From contig JAKRSH010000022.1 of the NCBI GenBank assembly GCA_022402465.1, positions 1 to 64,000 on the forward strand: a stretch of 64,000 nucleotides of DNA, written 5' to 3'. The translations under genes and the position numbers were made by a program. This document shows positions 47,194 to 54,861 of the stretch, one piece after another. Numbering within the stretch: the stretch's first letter is position 1; each line of letters opens with the position of its first letter. The stretch comes from Leptospiraceae bacterium (GTDB lineage: Bacteria; Spirochaetota; Leptospiria; Leptospirales; Leptospiraceae). The notes under the pieces were generated by a model. The model had not been told where the DNA came from and did not search any database. It worked only from the letters and a program-made list of their open reading frames with translations.

Positions 47194-47933
47194 AACTTAT
47201 ATATCTAATTCAGAAAGCATGGATTCAACAATCACGAGATATATTATCTTTAGTTTTACTGATTTCAACAACTCCTATTCTATTTTTACTTTATTATTCC
47301 ATTACTTTGGGTGAATCAAAAGAATTTATAACTTTGCTAATTTTACTTTCTGTAATCATGGTAGTATTTTCTTCCTCTATGGTTGTTGCTAAAGAAATAG
47401 AATCAAAAACAATCATTCGTTTGATACTTGCAGATATTCCCTATTACCAAGGAATCATAGGATTGTGTTTGGTTCAATTTTTCTTAAGTATAATTTCTAT
47501 TCTTTTAACTTTCATTTTTTTATTTTTTTATGAAATATACAATATAGAAATTTTAATAGAATTTTTCTATTTCGCTACTATCAATTCCCTTACTTCCATT
47601 TGGATAGGAGCAAGTGTTGGATCACTCACAAGAAATACTTTTAAAGCTTTTACAATTTCCAGTCTACTTATGTTTTTATTATTATTGCTATCAGGAGCTC
47701 TCTTCCCAATTCCTAGAAAAGAGATTTTATTCTTTAATACGATTCCTATAAGATTATTTGATTTAATACCTTCTAACCTTTTCCTACAAAGTATAAATTC
47801 TATTTTAGAATCAAATAAATCTAAATCAGGAAATTTACTCTTTCAAAATTCTTTCCTCTCATTTTTCTATTTTGTTGTAGCTATTGCATTTTTTCAAATT
47901 TCTAAAACCAAGAAGGTGAATGATGAACTCTAG
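47190..47933 (+). CDS. ABC-2 type transporter permease
   Basis: 247 aa with about six membrane segments, starting ATG overlapping the ATPase stop. The pattern of a short N-terminal cytoplasmic helix (IQKAWIQQSRDIL), membrane pair, EIESKTIIRLILAD coupling loop and a late LSGALFPIP segment is like ABC-2/CcmB permeases. It is the second gene of the four-gene plus-strand cluster and overlaps the UbiA gene by 14 bp, which argues for one operon. The substrate is not deducible. Confidence 0.85.
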   Translation: MKLIYLIQKAWIQQSRDILSLVLLISTTPILFLLYYSITLGESKEFITLLILLSVIMVVFSSSMVVAKEIESKTIIRLILADIPYYQGIIGLCLVQFFLSIISILLTFIFLFFYEIYNIEILIEFFYFATINSLTSIWIGASVGSLTRNTFKAFTISSLLMFLLLLLSGALFPIPRKEILFFNTIPIRLFDLIPSNLFLQSINSILESNKSKSGNLLFQNSFLSFFYFVVAIAFFQISKTKKVNDEL

Positions 47934-48825
47934 ATTTTTTATTTGGATAAAGGCAGCAAGACTTCCGTCGCAATCTTACATTTTAATTCCCATACTACTG
48001 GGACAAATGGTAGCATTTTCAATCTATAAATATTTTTCATGGCATTTATTTTTACTTTTATTAGCTTTTAGTTTGTTTATACAATTTTACATAATATTTG
48101 CCAATGACTTTGCTGACTTTGAAACAGATAGACTCAATAAAACCTACACCATATTTTCTGGTGGATCAAGAGTATTAGTTAATGGGGAACTCTCATTTAG
48201 TGCTATTAAGATAGCAATCCTAGCAGCAATGACTCTTTGTTTGGTTGTGGGATTCATTTTTACTTTTCTTTACCAAAGAAACTTAGCCCTGGCATTTGTA
48301 ATTCTAAGTTTCTCTTTACTTTGGGCATATTCTTATAAACCTTTACAACTCTCTTATCGAGGTGGAGGCGAATTATTGCAGACTTTAGGACTTGGACTCG
48401 TACTTCCTTATTTTGGATTTTATATCCAATCAAATTCTTTAATAGGACTTCCATTTCTTTTGCTTTGTATTTTGTTTCCTACTCATCTTGCTTGTGCAAT
48501 TGCAACTTCCTTGCCAGATCAACCTTCAGATGCACTTTCTGACAAGAAAACATTTACGGTTCAATTTGGGAGTGATTTCGCTAAAACAACAATCTTAGTT
48601 TTGCAGATTATTTCTTTAGTTCTCTTATGGATCTATTTTAAAGAAACATTCCAGAATCCAAAGATGGAATTTTTAATTTATCTTCCAATTATTGGTATTC
48701 TATTGAGTCTCCCTTTTTTCAGATCAAATCCAAACGAAACGAAACTAAGTTTCTTTGTGTTTTTTTCTCTCCTAACAACAATGGCAACTGAGATAGTTTT
48801 AATTCTAATCCACTATTTTGGATAA
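47920..48825 (+). CDS. UbiA-family prenyltransferase (copy 2)
   Basis: 301 aa (ATG 47920, or 47923 one codon later; AAGGTG lies just upstream). About nine membrane segments. The first motif is NDFADFETDR (Asn62, Asp63, Asp66, Asp70) followed by FSGGSRVLVNGELS, a MenA-like-looking block; the second is PDQPSDALSDKKT (about 197-209). It differs clearly from copy 1 across the divergent gap but follows the same plan. The 14-bp overlap with the permease gene and a 37-bp gap to the lycopene-cyclase-like gene put it in that operon. Acceptor unknown: a quinone ring or a carotenoid are both possible. Confidence 0.85.
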   Translation: MMNSRFFIWIKAARLPSQSYILIPILLGQMVAFSIYKYFSWHLFLLLLAFSLFIQFYIIFANDFADFETDRLNKTYTIFSGGSRVLVNGELSFSAIKIAILAAMTLCLVVGFIFTFLYQRNLALAFVILSFSLLWAYSYKPLQLSYRGGGELLQTLGLGLVLPYFGFYIQSNSLIGLPFLLLCILFPTHLACAIATSLPDQPSDALSDKKTFTVQFGSDFAKTTILVLQIISLVLLWIYFKETFQNPKMEFLIYLPIIGILLSLPFFRSNPNETKLSFFVFFSLLTTMATEIVLILIHYFG

Positions 48826-48862
48826 GATACAAAATCAATTACTAACTAAGATTCAAATATAA

Positions 48863-49564
48863 ATGTTACAATTTTTGATAGATCATAACTTTTTAGTATT
48901 AAGCTTATTATTCATCATGCCAGGAATTGCTATATGGTTGCTTAGAAAGGATTTACGAGAACCTATTTTTTTAATGTCGGTTGCAAGCATTCCCTTCGCT
49001 TTTACAGAGTATTTATTCTACCCAAATTATTGGGAGCCAAAATTTCTTTGGAATCTCATCGATAAAATTGGATTTGGTCTTGAAGATATTATATTTGTTA
49101 TAGGACTTGCAAGTTTTTCATCTACAGTATACGCTTTCATTTTTCAATTCAAGTACCACCCAAGAGAAAAAATAAACCGCATACGACAAATTCAAAGAAT
49201 CAGTCTTCTGTTCATCATCGTATTAATATTATTGCTTTCTGTTTTATATTTTAAAATTCCTATCATTTATGGAAGTATAATTATTATGATTGGACTTAGT
49301 TTATTTATTTTCAACCAAAGACGAGATCTTATTTCACCTGCGATTTGGGGAGGATGTTTAACTTGTTTGATTTATACTATATTATGTGTAGTACTAATTA
49401 TTATCTATCCAAGAATCTTTACAATTACTTGGCATACAGATAAATTTTTAAATCTTTATTTCTTCGGATTACCATTTGAAGAACTTCTTTATGGATATAG
49501 TTCTGGATTCATAGCAACCATCTTTTATCCATATGCAACCAATTCATACTTTATAAAAAAATAA
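48863..49564 (+). CDS. Lycopene-cyclase-domain membrane protein (two CrtYc/d-like halves)
   Basis: 233 aa with about six to seven membrane segments. Two internal halves each end in the CrtYc/CrtYd-type acidic motif: FGLEDIIFVIG (71-81) in the first and FFGLPFEELLYGYSSG (200-215) in the second, where cyclases have L-P-x-E-E. A YW/Y-W-E-P stretch and ITWHTDKFLNL precede them, matching the W-rich region. In actinobacteria and archaea such heterodimer-type domains make beta, epsilon or gamma rings on carotenoids, some with a UbiA elongase giving C50 products. No phytoene synthase or desaturase gene is in the window. The family call is good; catalysis is inferred. Confidence 0.7.
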   Translation: MLQFLIDHNFLVLSLLFIMPGIAIWLLRKDLREPIFLMSVASIPFAFTEYLFYPNYWEPKFLWNLIDKIGFGLEDIIFVIGLASFSSTVYAFIFQFKYHPREKINRIRQIQRISLLFIIVLILLLSVLYFKIPIIYGSIIIMIGLSLFIFNQRRDLISPAIWGGCLTCLIYTILCVVLIIIYPRIFTITWHTDKFLNLYFFGLPFEELLYGYSSGFIATIFYPYATNSYFIKK

Positions 49565-49589
49565 TTGCTATTTTGTGGAATTATTTTTT
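49556..49589. terminator. AT-only inverted repeat between convergent genes
   Basis: An 11-base arm AAAAAATAATT (49556-49566) pairs with AATTATTTTTT (49579-49589) across a 12-base loop, covering both convergent stop codons. The T-run on each side would suit a weak bidirectional terminator, but the stem has no G-C pairs. Confidence 0.4.
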
Positions 49590-50222
49590 GAAAAGTTTTT
49601 TAGTATTAAGAAAATTTGCACCTATATGAAACTTACCATCTATAGATAAAATAGGATAGACTAATGAGTCTTGGAATTTTTTGTTAGTGGAATTAGATAG
49701 TATATTTTTTTGAATCTCTTCTTCAGTTTCTTTTAGATTACTATCTTTATAAATGTATTGAATTTTCCTAAGATTAAAATGCATTCTTAAATCCTCTACT
49801 TCTGAAGAAGTAGAGGAACCATAAAGAATTAATTTATGTTGTTTACTAAAATTTTTATAGTAGTTTGGAAAATTTAATTTAGTCGCAAATTCAGAAAAAC
49901 TAGGTCTAATCCAAATATTATTTTTATATACAACTAAAGGTAGATCCACTGAGTCCAGGTCAGGATCGAATTTTTCAGCATACTTTCGCATTTCTTTTAT
50001 TTTACCTTGGTCTTCAGCTATATCAAAGAATGTGTAAGGTTCATCTAAGGTTTTTAATTCATCCAAGAAATGGATACAATGGGAACAAGTAGAAAGTCCA
50101 TAGACTTTTATATTCTGTGATAATAATTGTTGTGAAAGAAGTGTAAGAACTGAAATAAATAAAAATTTCCAAGTCGTAAACTTCAAGGATGGTAATGGAA
50201 AATCTTGGAACCAGAAATTCAT
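49581..50222 (-). CDS. Exported tandem glutaredoxin-like protein
   Basis: 213 aa. A hydrophobic N-terminal signal or anchor (about 17-36, FLFISVLTLLSQQLLSQ) sends it to the periplasm. The first thioredoxin-fold half has the redox motif STCSHC (Cys46-x2-Cys49) and cis-Pro region VDLPLVVYK. The second half (from about 131) repeats the fold, LILYGSSTSSEVEDLR, but the cysteines are replaced by Ser and the end reads VYPILSIDGKFHIGANF. So one half is redox-competent and the other probably structural or peptide-binding. It is a single gene between the lycopene-cyclase-like and flgF genes. Confidence 0.75.
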   Translation of the reverse strand: MNFWFQDFPLPSLKFTTWKFLFISVLTLLSQQLLSQNIKVYGLSTCSHCIHFLDELKTLDEPYTFFDIAEDQGKIKEMRKYAEKFDPDLDSVDLPLVVYKNNIWIRPSFSEFATKLNFPNYYKNFSKQHKLILYGSSTSSEVEDLRMHFNLRKIQYIYKDSNLKETEEEIQKNILSNSTNKKFQDSLVYPILSIDGKFHIGANFLNTKKLFKK

Positions 50223-50264
50223 AATCCAAAAATAATTAGATTCTTAGGTTTGTAAAATCTTTAT

Positions 50265-51128
50265 CTAACGATTTACTTCATTGATCAATCGTCCAAGCAA
50301 TTGGTCATGGGTCTGCATTGCCTTGGAATTAGCCTCATAAGCTCGGTTGACTTCTATCATCTCAACCATCTCTGTAACCACCGAAACATTGGAGGCTTCT
50401 AGGTAGCCCTGTAGAATCTGAGGACGATCTAAATCTTGGAAAGCATAAGGCTCTCCAGATTCGGGTGTATCTACATAAAAAGAATCGCCTTCTTTATCAA
50501 GATGCCTTGGATGTTCAACGGTTCGAATTTTTATTTTATCCACCATAATGGGATCTTCAAAGCGATTGTTATCAAAATTTACACCATCTTCTGGTTTAGT
50601 TCCAATTCTATTATTCACAAAAATTTCCCCATTTTCTTTGATAAGAAAATTTCCTTGGTTGATTTGGATAGGTCCATTTTCGCCCATGAGAGGATAACCC
50701 TGGGGAGTAACTAGGTATCCCATGCGGTCTAAGATGAAAGCACCAGACCGAGTAAGTCTTTCTCCCTTATTAGTCATTACACTAAAGAAAGCGGGCTTCT
50801 CAAGTCCTGGTTTATCTTGGATCATTAAATCAAAGTTATTATCCGTTTTCTTAACTGCACCTTGTTCAAATCTTGTATATACTTCATTGACTTCACCACC
50901 CAGCCCAAGTTTGCCAACAAGGGGAGCTGTATCAAAAGAACCCATAGGAGTTTTTCCAACTCCATCATCATTAAATCTATGCAATAAAAGCTCGGGAAAG
51001 GTTTTAAATACGGTAGTATCTCTTTTGAATGCCGTTTTATCAACATTGGCTAGATTGTTCGCAATTACATCCATACGAACTTGTTGAAGATTCATCCCAT
51101 TTGCGCCAGTATAAATTCCACGTATCAT
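50265..51128 (-). CDS. flgF: Flagellar basal-body rod protein FlgF (FlhO-like)
   Basis: 287 aa. FlgF forms part of the proximal rod. The N-terminal rod signature is [34 protein letters not shown], and the C-terminal hallmark is [32 protein letters not shown]. FlgF and FlgG are close relatives; the second FlgG-type gene at 56758 has the more typical MMRSLW start, so this one is assigned FlgF. It is separated from the other flagellar genes by a 3.2-kb plus-strand block. Confidence 0.88.
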   Translation of the reverse strand: MIRGIYTGANGMNLQQVRMDVIANNLANVDKTAFKRDTTVFKTFPELLLHRFNDDGVGKTPMGSFDTAPLVGKLGLGGEVNEVYTRFEQGAVKKTDNNFDLMIQDKPGLEKPAFFSVMTNKGERLTRSGAFILDRMGYLVTPQGYPLMGENGPIQINQGNFLIKENGEIFVNNRIGTKPEDGVNFDNNRFEDPIMVDKIKIRTVEHPRHLDKEGDSFYVDTPESGEPYAFQDLDRPQILQGYLEASNVSVVTEMVEMIEVNRAYEANSKAMQTHDQLLGRLINEVNR

Positions 51129-51241
51129 TTTGTCCTACCTATGTCTAGTATCGATTTTTTTTGGAATTTCAAGAGTCCTTTTCAAAAAAACTTGCCTACA
51201 ATTTGACCATCCTTAGCATCAAAGAAGAGGTACTGATTCGT

Positions 51242-51610
51242 ATGAAGATAAGTTATTCCAATTTTCCTCAAACTCTTGAGGAATCCGCTATTCAGAAAAT
51301 GTTTGAAGCATTTGGAAAAGTAGAATCCTTCACGCTAAAGAAAGATAAACTCACAAAAAAATCCTTGGGATATGGCAATCTTGAAATGGATGATGCTTCA
51401 GGACAAAAAGCGATCAATGCGCTTCATGGCAAGACTGTAGAAGAAAAAGTGCTATCCGTAGGGAATTTGGAAGAATTGCAAGCTAAGGTTCAAGATAAAA
51501 AAGGGGCTGGTCTTGCTTCCAATAATCTGGGAGGGAGTAAGTTCCATGGTAGAACCCAAAGTATTGGAACTCCAGGTGTTCAGAGAAGAGGTGGTAACCG
51601 AGGAAGCTGA
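51242..51610 (+). CDS. RRM-type protein with divergent RNP1
   Basis: 122 aa from ATG 51242; a TTG-type start further up is possible but has no domain support. The fold order is a standard RRM: KISYSNFPQTLEESAIQKMFEAFGKVES, then KSLGYGNLEM in the RNP1 position, where most have K-G-F-G-F-V-x-F. The C-terminus is Gly/Arg/Gln-rich (GRTQSIGTPGVQRRGGNRGS). Both RNP aromatic positions are weaker than in the other RRM gene at 44247, so RNA binding is less sure. Its 3' end carries the ribosome-binding site for the ATP-grasp gene. Confidence 0.72.
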   Translation: MKISYSNFPQTLEESAIQKMFEAFGKVESFTLKKDKLTKKSLGYGNLEMDDASGQKAINALHGKTVEEKVLSVGNLEELQAKVQDKKGAGLASNNLGGSKFHGRTQSIGTPGVQRRGGNRGS

Positions 51611-51611
51611 T

Positions 51612-52820
51612 TTGAAAAAATCAGGATACTTTATTTCTATTGGAGCTGGTCTCAATCAAAAACCATTGATTGAGACAGCAAATTCTTTGGGATTGAAAAC
51701 CATCTCCATCGATAAAAATGATATTGCTCCAGGTTTTGAGATTTCGGATGTAAAAATCTTAGAATCAACCAGTGAGTACAGAAAGATCTATTCAGCTTTA
51801 CGACACATTCCCTTAACAGATAGAATTGTAGCAGTTGGAACAAGATCTTATGGTAAAGCAACCTATTCAACTGCTTACTTATCATCAAAATTAAAACTTG
51901 TAGGAACTGAACCAGAGGTAATTAAACTTTTTGAAAGTAAGAAAACGTATCTTAGCTTCTTAAATTCGAAAGGTTTAAGAATACCTAAGTCATATGAATG
52001 GAAGAATAAATCCTCGTTAAATAAATTATTGAATGAAATTCAATTCCCTGTTATACTCAAACCTTCTTTGGGAAATGGAAAAATTGGAATTGAACATTTT
52101 GAGACCAAGGAAGAATTCAAATTAAGGATAGATAAAAATTTTCCTGACTCTCAGAAATTTGTTCTAGAAGAATTTATATCTGGTCCTGAAATTACAGTTT
52201 TAGGACTTACCCACAATCAAAAGTTTCATTTATTCTCAATAACAGACAAATGGACAACAAACAAGGCTCCTTTTTTGGAGCTAGCCCACACTTCACCTTC
52301 CCGTTTCCAATATTTGGAAGCAGAAATAAGAATTTTTATTCAAAATATAATTTTTTATACAAATTACTCGAATGGTCCATTTGTTGCTGAATTTAAAATT
52401 GATAGAAATGGTGATTTGGTTTTACTTGAGTGCAATCCTGAAGTTGGAGGTGAGTTCCTAGCGGATCAGTTAATTCCTAATGCTTATAATTATTCTTATT
52501 TTGACTCATATGTAAAAATACTCGCTGGTAGAGCCTTTACTGCTCCTAAGCAAAATGCAACTCCAAAGAATTTAATAACATGTATTTATTATTATCTTCC
52601 ACCCTTCCTTGCTTCTAAAATCAAAAGTATTCCCGATTTCGTTCCATCCATATATGAAAATCTTTTCTTTGAACAGAACTTAAAAAAGGAAAATGACATA
52701 GTAGATAGATCAAGAGGCAATAATTCAAGAGTCAAAGTGATAGGATTGACAAGATCCCAAGATATCAATATAGAATCTTGGTTAGATGATCTCTCTAAAA
52801 GGATTGAAATTGGATACTAA
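51612..52820 (+). CDS. ATP-grasp carboxylate-amine ligase
   Basis: 402 aa from TTG 51612, chosen because GAGGAAG ends 5 bases before it and the protein then starts directly with a nucleotide-binding strand (FISIGAGLNQKPLIETANS). ATP-grasp parts: ESKKTYLSFLNSKGLRIP, FPVILKPSLGNGKIGIEHF (lid Lys), FVLEEFISGPEITVLG (hinge Glu), and the metal-binding FVAEFKIDRNGDLVLLECNP. The last looks like the carnosine-synthase or PurK type of ligase, suggesting that it joins a carboxyl to an amine. Substrates unknown. It overlaps the first methyltransferase gene by 11 bp. Confidence 0.82.
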   Translation: MKKSGYFISIGAGLNQKPLIETANSLGLKTISIDKNDIAPGFEISDVKILESTSEYRKIYSALRHIPLTDRIVAVGTRSYGKATYSTAYLSSKLKLVGTEPEVIKLFESKKTYLSFLNSKGLRIPKSYEWKNKSSLNKLLNEIQFPVILKPSLGNGKIGIEHFETKEEFKLRIDKNFPDSQKFVLEEFISGPEITVLGLTHNQKFHLFSITDKWTTNKAPFLELAHTSPSRFQYLEAEIRIFIQNIIFYTNYSNGPFVAEFKIDRNGDLVLLECNPEVGGEFLADQLIPNAYNYSYFDSYVKILAGRAFTAPKQNATPKNLITCIYYYLPPFLASKIKSIPDFVPSIYENLFFEQNLKKENDIVDRSRGNNSRVKVIGLTRSQDINIESWLDDLSKRIEIGY

Positions 52821-53451
52821 TCTTACTCAAAAAATTTGGGATTCCCATTATACGAAATCCAAATCTCAACTTGCTTATCCAGACGAAAATCTAGTGCGTA
52901 TTTTAAGCAAGCTTCCTTATCAAGATCGCAAAGAATTATCTTATCAAGCACTTGATCTAGGTGCTGGTTCAGGGAGACACACCTATCTCTTGAAGAATTT
53001 TGGATATGAAACTTATGCCATAGATTATTCCCAAGAATCAATCAGTATGATTCAGTCAAAGCTACCAGATGTGACTGCCTTGCAAATCGACAAACTTCCC
53101 TATCCTTTTAAGTCTAAGACCTTTGATCTAATAGTTTCTTGGGGAATGCTTCATTATAATTCTAAAGAAGAAATTGATCGAATACTTAAAGAAATAAAAA
53201 GAATCCTAAAACCTAATGCTTATTTCATTGGTACACTTCGTTCAGATAAAGATACTCATCTAAGAAATAATTCCCAAAATAATATTCAAATAGAAGATTT
53301 GAAAGGTGGCTTTGTTCAACTCTTCAGTCAGGAAGATTGTTTGAATTTACTTAATGATTTTCATAACTTGAGCCTAGGTTATATGGAAAGAACTCCTATG
53401 GGAAAATTACACCAAAAAATCGCTCACCATATTTTTCTTTGCCAAGCCTAG
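52810..53451 (+). CDS. Class I SAM-dependent methyltransferase (first of pair)
   Basis: 213 aa from TTG 52810 with AAAGGA about 6 bases upstream; ATG 52786 is also in frame but overlaps more of the ATP-grasp gene. SAM-binding motif I is ALDLGAGSGRHTYLLKNFGY, followed by Asp of IDYSQESIS, DVTALQIDKLPYPFKSKTFDLIVSW (motif IV) and ILKPNAYFIGTLRSD. It belongs to the small-molecule-type methyltransferases (UbiE-like). Coupled to the ATP-grasp gene by overlap; the likely substrate is the ligase product, but that is inference. Confidence 0.85.
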   Translation: MDTNLTQKIWDSHYTKSKSQLAYPDENLVRILSKLPYQDRKELSYQALDLGAGSGRHTYLLKNFGYETYAIDYSQESISMIQSKLPDVTALQIDKLPYPFKSKTFDLIVSWGMLHYNSKEEIDRILKEIKRILKPNAYFIGTLRSDKDTHLRNNSQNNIQIEDLKGGFVQLFSQEDCLNLLNDFHNLSLGYMERTPMGKLHQKIAHHIFLCQA

Positions 53452-53458
53452 CAAAAGA

Positions 53459-54364
53459 ATGAATGAACCCAATGAAAAAGAAATCTGTCCCTTAAACAAG
53501 AATTGTAATTTTCATTTTCTTTACAATAGTACATTTAATAATTACAATCTACCCATTTACCTATGTAAAACCTGTGGATTGCAAAAGCTCTTTCCTAGAC
53601 CTTCTCAATTAGAAGAGCTATACCAAAAAGATTACTACCATGGGACAGCAAGTTTTGCATACACAGACGAAAGAAAAAATTATCATTTTCATTCGTATGT
53701 TTGGAATTCAAGATTAAAACTCATTCAAAAATATAAAAGGCAAGGAAGCATCTTAGAAGTAGGATCTTCTTTTGGAGGATTTCTTTCTAGAGCCAAGGAA
53801 TTTGGATTTGAGATCCAAGGTATAGAGTTATCTGAGTATTCTTGTAAATATGCAAATTCTATTGGAATCCCCACTTTTCAAGGAGTCTTAGAAAATGCAC
53901 CATTCTCTAAAGAGAATTATGATATTATAGTCTTGAATGAAGTCATTGAACATTTACCAAATCCAAAATTAAGTTTAGATATACTAACTAACTTATTGAA
54001 ACCTAATGGATTGTTGATCATACAAACAGCCAACTTTGATGGCTGGCAAGCAAAGAAAGAATCCTCTGAATACCATTACTATCTTCCTGGGCATCTTTTC
54101 TATTACACTGAGTCAGTTTTGAGAAATGCCTTTATAGAACGAGGAATCCATAGAATGAAAATATACTACGGTTCTGATATAAGTCTTTATTCTAAGCTAA
54201 TGAAATCTAGAGGGAGTTTTAAAAATGCAATCGACTATCTTCGTTGGTTTAAGACTGCCTTCTATCATTTTAAATCAAAACTAAAATGGAAGTCTTATCC
54301 ACTAACTTCTGGATTTGTTATCTATGGTTTCAAAGGCGGTAGATTAGAAGAAAGGGAAGAATAA
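53459..54364 (+). CDS. Class I SAM-dependent methyltransferase with N-terminal zinc-ribbon-like motif (second of pair)
   Basis: 301 aa, ATG start. Two CxxxxxC/CxxC pairs at Cys10, Cys16, Cys36 and Cys39 (CPLNKNC and CKTCGLQK) suggest a metal site at the N-terminus. The SAM domain follows: SILEVGSSFGGFLSRAKEFG, GIELSEYSCKYANS, DIIVLNEVIEHLPNP, and LLIIQTANFDGW. The C-terminal third has no clear family. It lies 7 bp after the previous methyltransferase and overlaps the convergent flgJ by 43 bp. A sugar or small-molecule methyltransferase is likely. Confidence 0.82.
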   Translation: MNEPNEKEICPLNKNCNFHFLYNSTFNNYNLPIYLCKTCGLQKLFPRPSQLEELYQKDYYHGTASFAYTDERKNYHFHSYVWNSRLKLIQKYKRQGSILEVGSSFGGFLSRAKEFGFEIQGIELSEYSCKYANSIGIPTFQGVLENAPFSKENYDIIVLNEVIEHLPNPKLSLDILTNLLKPNGLLIIQTANFDGWQAKKESSEYHYYLPGHLFYYTESVLRNAFIERGIHRMKIYYGSDISLYSKLMKSRGSFKNAIDYLRWFKTAFYHFKSKLKWKSYPLTSGFVIYGFKGGRLEEREE

Positions 54365-54861
54365 ACCTGTTCTGCAATTCCCATAGAGTCATTTTTGGAA
54401 ATATTTTTGGCATACTCATCATAAAGCATATCTTCAAAAATTTCTTCCGCATGTCCTCCACTAATCAAATTAGATTTATGAATAGATGTTTTCATTTCTT
54501 TTAACATCATTTTAACAAAAATTGATTCAAATTCTACAGATGCATCATAGAGTTTTTTACGATAAGGATCTTGTGAAACTTCTTCTTTGATGTTTTTTGG
54601 AAATTGTAAATTTGCTGAACTAACTATTCCTTGTGTTTTCTCAATAGATTGTTCTTTTAAAATTTCTTCGAAAGTTTTATTTTCCTTAACAGCTTCATTA
54701 CCAGTTCTAGTGGCCGATTTAGAATTACCTAGTGAATCTTTTTTATCAATATCGTTATTTTTATTTTGATTAAATTCAGTAATACCTCGGTATTTATTGA
54801 TATTAAATGAATCTCTTTGGAAACGATTGGAGTAATCTTGGATAGAATATATTTCACTCAT
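54322..54861 (-). CDS. flgJ: Flagellar rod-binding protein FlgJ (no hydrolase domain)
   Basis: 179 aa. Only the rod-binding part of FlgJ is present (about 95-175): KLYDASVEFESIFVKMMLKEMK, HKSNLISGGHAEEIFEDMLY, and AEQVYSSL. The muramidase half of the enterobacterial protein is missing, as in other spirochetes. The first 90 residues are a low-complexity Asn/Lys/Ser-rich region. It starts 1-4 bp inside the flgI stop, so it is translated in one run with flgGHI. Confidence 0.88.
   Translation of the reverse strand: MSEIYSIQDYSNRFQRDSFNINKYRGITEFNQNKNNDIDKKDSLGNSKSATRTGNEAVKENKTFEEILKEQSIEKTQGIVSSANLQFPKNIKEEVSQDPYRKKLYDASVEFESIFVKMMLKEMKTSIHKSNLISGGHAEEIFEDMLYDEYAKNISKNDSMGIAEQVYSSLSSNLPPLKP

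Noticed and set aside
48863-49564. A complete carotenoid biosynthesis cluster
   Set aside because: Only the cyclase-like and UbiA parts are present; no phytoene synthase or desaturase was found in the window, so calling a full pathway is not supported.
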